Shown here: positions 56,430 through 64,000 of the stretch, one piece after another
How the letters are laid out: the number at the start of each line of letters is the position of its first letter
Numbering within the stretch: position 1 is the first letter of the stretch
NCBI RefSeq assembly: GCF_040687965.1
Contig: NZ_CP156084.1
Span: 1,502,501-1,566,500, forward strand
DNA from: Methylocystis echinoides
GTDB taxonomy: Bacteria > Pseudomonadota > Alphaproteobacteria > Rhizobiales > Beijerinckiaceae
Length of the DNA stretch: 64,000 nt
Reading direction: 5' to 3'
Made by a program: the position numbers and the translations under genes
The notes under the pieces: model-generated
What the model was told of the DNA's origin: nothing
Database searches by the model: none
What the model saw: only the letters and a program-made list of their open reading frames with translations

Positions 56430-57391
56430 ATGGACTTCCGTCTGCTCTTGATCCTCGCCGCCCTGGCGGGCGCTTCCCGCGCGACCGCGGGCGAAACGAC
56501 CGTGCATGTCGCGCCCCTCGACGACATGAAGGCGGTGGTCGCCTCGGTCGAGCCCGCTCATCAACTCGTGGCGCGCGCGCGCATCGGCGGCACGGTCACG
56601 TCGCTCAAAATCAAGGAGGGCGACACGGTCGCCGCGGGCGCCGAGGTCGCCGTCGTCGCCGACCAGAAGCTCTTTTTGCAAATGCAATCGCTCGACCAGC
56701 GCATTCGCGCCCAGCAGGCGCAACGCGACAAGGCGAAAACCGACTTCGAGCGCGCGCAGGAACTGCTGCGCCGCGGCGTCTCGACCAAGGTGATGTTCGA
56801 CCAGGCGAAGACCGCGCTCGACGTCGCCGAGCGCAATCTCTCGGCGCTGCAGTCCGACAAGAGCGTCATCGAGCAGCAGGCGGCGGAAGGATCCGTGAAG
56901 TCGCCGGGGCCGGGCCGCATTCTGACCATTCCCGTCTCCGTCGGGCGCGTGGTGATGCCCGGCGAGACGATCGCGACGCTCGCCGAGGATAATTACATCC
57001 TGCGGCTCCAGCTCCCCGAGCGCCATGCGCGCTTCATGCGCGCGGGCGACCGCGTCGAGATCGGGGAACGCGGCGTCAATACGGGCGCGGGCGCCCGCAA
57101 GGAAGGGCGCGTGCGCATCGTCTATCCCGAGATTCAGGGCGGCCGCGTGATCGCCGACGTCGACGTGAAGGGGCTCGATAATTATTTCGTCGGCGAACGG
57201 GCGCGCGTCTATGTGACGACGGGCAAGCGCAACGCGATATTGGCCCCGAAATCCGCCGTCTATCGGCGCGCCGGCGTCGATTTTGTGAAGCTCGCCAATG
57301 ACGCCGAGGTGGTCGTCCAGACCGGGGACGTCCATGGCGAGGCAATCGAGATTCTGTCGGGCCTGCACGACGGCGATGCGGTGCAGACGCC

Positions 57392-57395
<4 letters not shown>
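56430..57395 (+). CDS. RND efflux periplasmic adaptor (membrane fusion protein)
   Basis: Bridges an inner-membrane RND pump and an outer-membrane channel. The 321-residue product has a signal peptide (FRLLLILAALAGASRATAG), a lipoyl/barrel half (RIGGTVTSLKIKEGDTVAAG), a short helical hairpin (about residues 85-150) and beta-barrel strands. It lies 28 bases after cydX and overlaps the pump gene by 4 bases. No outer-membrane factor gene is in the window, so a TolC encoded elsewhere would be needed. Confidence 0.92.
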
Positions 57396-60657
<3,262 letters not shown>

Positions 60658-60661
<4 letters not shown>

Positions 60662-61026
60662 CAAATGATTGGCCCGAGCTCGCCAAGACGCTGACCGCCG
60701 ACCTGCGCAATCTGCGCAGCGGCGCGCCCGAGGTGATGAAGGCCTTCAGCGCCATGGCGACGTCCGCCGGCGCCACTGGCGCGCTCGACGCCAAGACAAA
60801 GGAATTGATCGCTCTTGCGGTGAGCGTCGCCATTCGCTGCGACGATTGCATCGCCTTCCACGCCAAAGCCGCCGCCGGACGCGGCGCGACCCGCGAGGAA
60901 GTGATGGAGACGCTCGGCATGGCGATCTACATGGGCGCAGGACCTTCCGTGATGTATGCGAGCCATGCGCTCGCCGCCTTCACGCAGTTCGACGCCGAAA
61001 AGACGGCCCCGGCGCAGAGCGCTTGA
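60658..61026 (+). CDS. AhpD-like carboxymuconolactone decarboxylase family protein
   Basis: The 122-residue product has the AhpD-like fold with the redox-active pair in RCDDCIAFHAK (Cys-x2-Cys and a following His, about residues 60-70). Such proteins act as thiol-disulfide or peroxide-reducing partners. The ATG overlaps the RND gene stop by 4 bases. In a sulfide-oxidation operon it may reduce persulfide or disulfide intermediates; that is inference. Confidence 0.88.
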
Positions 61027-61047
61027 GGCCCAAGAAAGGAAGAAGCA

Positions 61048-61392
61048 ATGTTCTCAGGTCTGATGTCGAAACTCACGGGCGGCGGCGCGTCGCTGCCGAC
61101 GATCGAGCATGAAGACTTCGCGCGGGTGGTGAAGGAAGGCTCCTGCGCCATCGTCGACGTGCGCGAGCCGCATGAATATGCGGCGGGCCATGTGCCCGGC
61201 GCGCGCAATCTGCCGCTGTCGCAGTTCAATCCCTCACAGCTGCCGCAGGGCCAGTGCGTCATCATCTGCCAGGCGGGCGGCCGCTCGGCCAAGGCGTTGA
61301 CTCAGGCGATGGCGGCCGGCCGCAAGGACGTGCGCCACTATGCGCCCGGCACCGGCGGCTGGCGCGCGCGCGGCGGCGCAGTGTCGGCGTAA
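61048..61392 (+). CDS. Single-domain rhodanese (sulfurtransferase)
   Basis: Transfers sulfane sulfur from persulfide or thiosulfate to thiol acceptors. The 114-residue product is a single rhodanese domain with the VDVREPHEYAAGHVPGARNLPL segment (position about residues 30-52) and the catalytic Cys in the loop CQAGGRSA (about residues 75-82). GAAAGGAAG precedes the ATG. It is the last gene of the sqr-cyd-RND run, a sensible acceptor for sulfur made by Sqr. Confidence 0.93.
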   Translation: MFSGLMSKLTGGGASLPTIEHEDFARVVKEGSCAIVDVREPHEYAAGHVPGARNLPLSQFNPSQLPQGQCVIICQAGGRSAKALTQAMAAGRKDVRHYAPGTGGWRARGGAVSA

Positions 61393-61466
61393 ATCTTGAA
61401 AATGCGCCCTCACCCTTTAGGAGCCTGCGTAATCAGACGTCTCGAAGGGCGAGGGTCGCTGCGGCG

Positions 61467-61587
61467 CATCCTTCGAGACGGCGCCTGCGGCGCCTCCTCA
61501 GGATGAGGGTTTGAAATTTATAGACAGCCAGCAGGAGGATTTCCTCATCCTGAGGAGCCGCCGAAGGCGGCGTCTCGAAGGACGAGG
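61467..61587. repeat. Pair of inverted dispersed repeats
   Basis: Two related 42-45 base copies (61467-61508 and, inverted, 61543-61587) share CCTTCGAGACGG and CCTCCTCAGGATGAGG-type blocks separated by a variable GC palindrome. This is a well-known kind of extragenic repeat in alphaproteobacteria. The pair could fold into one large hairpin and end transcription of both flanking genes. No gene is seen in the gap 61393-61604. Confidence 0.75.
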
Positions 61588-61604
61588 AAATCCGTCACGA
61601 CATC

Positions 61605-62192
61605 TCACGCCGCCTTGCCGATCTCCGTCGCCTTCGGCACGTGGATGAGCTGGCCCGTCTTCACGTCGTAAATATAGCCGTAGATCGGGACGTTCTTCGG
61701 CGTCAGCGGATGCGAGCGGATGCGCGCCACATCCTGCGCGACGCTGTCTTCCTGATTCTTGATCGTGTGCCATTTGATGAAATGACCCGCCGCGCAGCCG
61801 CCGCCATGTTGCGGGTTCGACCATTTCAGCGTCGACATGTCGAGCGAGGCCGTCGCGAGGCTGTCTTCGAGAAGATCGCCCATGACCTCGTCGCAGAACA
61901 GCTCCATGCCGCAATTGGTGTGGTGAATCACGAACCACTCCTTGGTGCCGAGCAGCTTGTGCGAAATCACGAGCGAACGGATGGCGTCGTCCGAGGCGCG
62001 GCCGCCGGCGTTGCGAATGACATGCGCATCGCCTTCCGAGAGGCCGGCGTATTTCGCGGGATCGAGACGCGCATCCATGCAGGTGAGAATCGCAAAGCCG
62101 CGCGCCGGCGGTAAAGCGAGTTCGCCCTTGGCGCCGAAGCTCGAAACATAGGCGCGGTTCGCCGCCATGACCTCATCGACGATCTTGCTCAT
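61605..62192 (-). CDS. Beta-class carbonic anhydrase
   Basis: Zinc enzyme that interconverts CO2 and bicarbonate. From ATG 62192 (GGAGGA site) the product is 195 residues; the longer in-frame reading lacks a ribosome site. The zinc and catalytic residues are in [10 protein letters not shown] (C38, D40, R42) and HHTNCGM (His and Cys, about residues 93-99), with [14 protein letters not shown] between. The sequence belongs to the smaller beta-CA group that includes mycobacterial Rv1284-like enzymes. In a methylotroph it may supply bicarbonate for carboxylation. Confidence 0.92.
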   Translation of the reverse strand: MSKIVDEVMAANRAYVSSFGAKGELALPPARGFAILTCMDARLDPAKYAGLSEGDAHVIRNAGGRASDDAIRSLVISHKLLGTKEWFVIHHTNCGMELFCDEVMGDLLEDSLATASLDMSTLKWSNPQHGGGCAAGHFIKWHTIKNQEDSVAQDVARIRSHPLTPKNVPIYGYIYDVKTGQLIHVPKATEIGKAA

Positions 62193-62377
62193 TTTTTCCT
62201 CCCCTGGAAGCATCGATTCATTCTCGCTTTCCATGAAGCAAGTCTCCAATGCTTCGAAAGGCTTTTCAAGCAAGGTAAGAATTTCACTTTCGTGACAAAG
62301 TCGCTTGACCCTGCGAGAACAGAAATGTCGTGACGACGCGCGCAAGCGTTACTATATAACATCGCTGTCGGGGGCGC

Positions 62378-63295
62378 ATGGCCCTCAGCGTCAACATGGT
62401 CTTTACAGGAATGTCCGAGCTTCCCGATCTCTACCCCGGTTTCGCCGCGCATTGGATCGACACGCAGGCGGGAAAAATTTTCGCACGCGCCCATGGCGCC
62501 GGGCCGGCCCTGCTCTTGCTGCACGGTTTCGGCGAGACGCATGTGGCCTGGCGCAGGATCGCGCCGGCCCTCGTCGACCGCTTTTCCGTCGTCGTCATGG
62601 ATCTGCGCGGCTATGGCTGGTCGGCGGCGCCCGACAGCGAGAAGGGCGAAGCCTATGCGAAGCGGGAAATGGCCGACGACGTGGTGAAGGTCATGGCGGC
62701 GCTCGGCCATGTGCAATTCGCGCTCGCCGGCCACGACCGGGGCGCGCGTGTCGGCTTTCGCTTGGCGCTCGACCACCCCGGCAGGCTGACGAAACTCGCG
62801 CTGCTCAACATCGCGCCGGTCGACGACGCTTTTGGCGCCGGCGATCTTCAGCGCATGGGCCGCGCCAAGCTCTTGTCCATGGACGCGCCCCGACCCGAAG
62901 AATTGATCAGCCTCGATCCACAAGGGTTCCTCGACGACGCGCTGCAAAGCTCCACGAAGGAGAAGTCGCTCGACGTCTTCGGCGCGGCGGCGCTCGCGCA
63001 TTATCGATCGGCCTTCAACGAGCCGTCGCGCATCCACGCCTTTTGCGAGGATTTTCGCGCCGGCGCGACGATTGATCGCGAGCTGACGCTCGCCGACAAG
63101 GCGGCGGGGAAGAAGCTCAACGTCCCCACGCTCGTCCTTTATGGCGAGACGAGCTTCCCGGCAGGGGGTCCATCGCTCGCCGACGCCTGGCGCGACTGGG
63201 GCGACGGCGTCGTCACCGAGAGCGTCGACAGCGGGCTCTATCTGATGGAAGAAGCGCCCGAGGCGACGCGCGACGCGCTGGACCGCTTCCTCTGA
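62378..63295 (+). CDS. Alpha/beta hydrolase, haloacetate dehalogenase/epoxide hydrolase-like
   Basis: The catalytic elbow is GHDRGARVG, with Asp rather than Ser as nucleophile, as in fluoroacetate dehalogenases and epoxide hydrolases. HGFGETHVAWRRIAP carries the oxyanion region, and DLRGYGWS and YGETSFP are also present. The start is uncertain: ATGs at 62378, 62396 and 62411 are all in frame without a clear ribosome site; 62411 (MSELPDLYPGF) fits homologues best and gives 294 residues. The patatin gene begins on its stop codon (TGATG). The substrate is not known. Confidence 0.85.
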   Translation: MALSVNMVFTGMSELPDLYPGFAAHWIDTQAGKIFARAHGAGPALLLLHGFGETHVAWRRIAPALVDRFSVVVMDLRGYGWSAAPDSEKGEAYAKREMADDVVKVMAALGHVQFALAGHDRGARVGFRLALDHPGRLTKLALLNIAPVDDAFGAGDLQRMGRAKLLSMDAPRPEELISLDPQGFLDDALQSSTKEKSLDVFGAAALAHYRSAFNEPSRIHAFCEDFRAGATIDRELTLADKAAGKKLNVPTLVLYGETSFPAGGPSLADAWRDWGDGVVTESVDSGLYLMEEAPEATRDALDRFL

Positions 63296-64000
63296 TGCCC
63301 CGGCGCGGCGCCCTCGGCCGCCGGACGGTCGCCGTGGCGCTCGGCGGCGGCGGCGCGCGCGGTCTCGCCCATATCAGCGTGCTGCAGGCGCTCGACGAAC
63401 TGGGCGTCCGCCCCGTCGCGCTCGCCGGCGCCTCGATCGGCGCCATCATCGGCGCGGCCTATGCGGCGGGCTTTTCCGGCGAAGAGTTGCGCCACCACAC
63501 CGAGGCCATGCTCAGCAACCGCCTCAAGCTCGCGCGCCGGCTGCTCTATGCGCGGGCGCGGGGGCGCAAGCGGCTGTTCAAGGGCGTCGGCCATCCCTTC
63601 CTTATCGACGGCGAGAGGTTTCTCGACGCCTTCTGGCCCGAGGGCGTGCCGGAGCGGTTCGAGGATCTCGAAATTCCGTTGACGGTGGTTGCGACCGATT
63701 TCCGCCGTCGCTGCGAAGTCGCCTTCTCAAAAGGGCCGCTGCGTCCCGCCGTCGCCGGCTCCATGTCGGTCCCAGGCGTCGTGCGCGCGACGAAAACCGA
63801 GGTCGGCTATCTCGTTGACGGCGGCCTCGTCAATCCGCTGCCTTACGACCATCTGGCCGGCAAGGCGGACATCATCGTCGCCGTGAACGTCTCGGGCAAT
63901 TCGGGCCCCGAAACGGAAATTCGCACGCCCACGGCCTTCCAGACCATGATGGTGGCGACGCAAATTCTCACCAATTCGATCAGCGCCCGCATGATCGAGG
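63295..64000 (+). CDS. Patatin-like phospholipase, 3' end cut off by window
   Basis: Serine lipase/acyl hydrolase of the patatin family (RssA/YchK-like bacterial group). The ATG shares one base with the stop of the upstream hydrolase. About 235 codons are open to the window end. The oxyanion loop ALGGGGARGLAH (about residues 15-26), the nucleophile GASIGAIIG (Ser about 46) and the catalytic Asp in VDGGLVNPLP are all present, so the visible domain is intact. The physiological substrate is unknown. Confidence 0.92.
   Translation, partial: MPRRGALGRRTVAVALGGGGARGLAHISVLQALDELGVRPVALAGASIGAIIGAAYAAGFSGEELRHHTEAMLSNRLKLARRLLYARARGRKRLFKGVGHPFLIDGERFLDAFWPEGVPERFEDLEIPLTVVATDFRRRCEVAFSKGPLRPAVAGSMSVPGVVRATKTEVGYLVDGGLVNPLPYDHLAGKADIIVAVNVSGNSGPETEIRTPTAFQTMMVATQILTNSISARMIE

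Overview
This 64 kb window is a contiguous, dense, high-GC chromosomal segment from an alphaproteobacterium of the order Hyphomicrobiales (Rhizobiales). The gene order around positions 6.7-24 kb is the classic origin-proximal block of this order: parB-parA-rsmG-mnmG-mnmE, rho-hemJ-hemE, an AT-rich non-coding gap, maf-coaE-dnaQ, secB-fxsA, tim44-mltA-smr. A lanthanide-type PQQ methanol dehydrogenase (XoxF-like, Asp-Tyr-Asp motif), a 3-hydroxybutyrate dehydrogenase and a CoA-transferase suggest a methylotroph or methanotroph of the Methylocystaceae/Beijerinckiaceae kind. That assignment is inference; no rRNA or tRNA gene is present to confirm it.

Layout. 1-5.4 kb: housekeeping genes on the minus strand (rsmA partial, pdxA, a small secreted protein, grxD, bolA, purL). 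5.5-6.6 kb: an OmpW-type porin behind a perfect FNR/FixK box. 6.8-12.3 kb: the partition and tRNA-modification operon with two perfect 16-bp parS sites. 12.3-14.3 kb: an interposed Rieske oxygenase and an HNH nuclease. 14.4-17.3 kb: rho, hemJ, hemE. 17.27-17.7 kb: the likely oriC. 17.7-24.1 kb: conserved origin-flanking genes. 24.3-28.2 kb: an SGNH-fold protein, a cyclase-family hydrolase, an SDR and a YheT-type hydrolase. 28.3-30.8 kb: a XoxF-like dehydrogenase carrying an extra N-terminal domain and a membrane anchor. 31-34 kb: a lipoprotein and a BtsT/CstA transporter with its YbdD partner. 34-39.7 kb: an ArsR/methyltransferase-metF-metH operon. 39.7-40.3 kb: a gene-free, highly structured stretch. 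40.3-45.3 kb: CoA-transferase, queD-queE, a cytochrome c and an ExoR-like Sel1 protein.

45.3-61.4 kb is the most distinctive part, a reactive-sulfur and respiration region. It holds an ETHE1/Blh-type persulfide dioxygenase divergent from a TauE/SafE exporter, a cytochrome c', a four-domain HMA-TauE/SafE-cupredoxin-LysM membrane protein, two DUF2892 proteins, a HiPIP and a SqrR/BigR-type ArsR repressor whose two cysteines are 66 residues apart. It also holds a Crp/Fnr regulator, sulfide:quinone oxidoreductase, a complete cytochrome bd oxidase with both small subunits (cydP, cydA, cydB, cydX), an RND pump pair, an AhpD-like protein and a rhodanese. The inferred logic is that a persulfide-sensing repressor and a Crp/Fnr protein control sulfide oxidation into the quinone pool, re-oxidised by a sulfide-resistant bd oxidase, with persulfide and sulfite clean-up by the dioxygenase, rhodanese and exporters.

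61.6-64 kb: beta-carbonic anhydrase, a dehalogenase-like hydrolase and a patatin cut by the window end. No CRISPR array, intact insertion sequence, prophage, tRNA or rRNA was seen.
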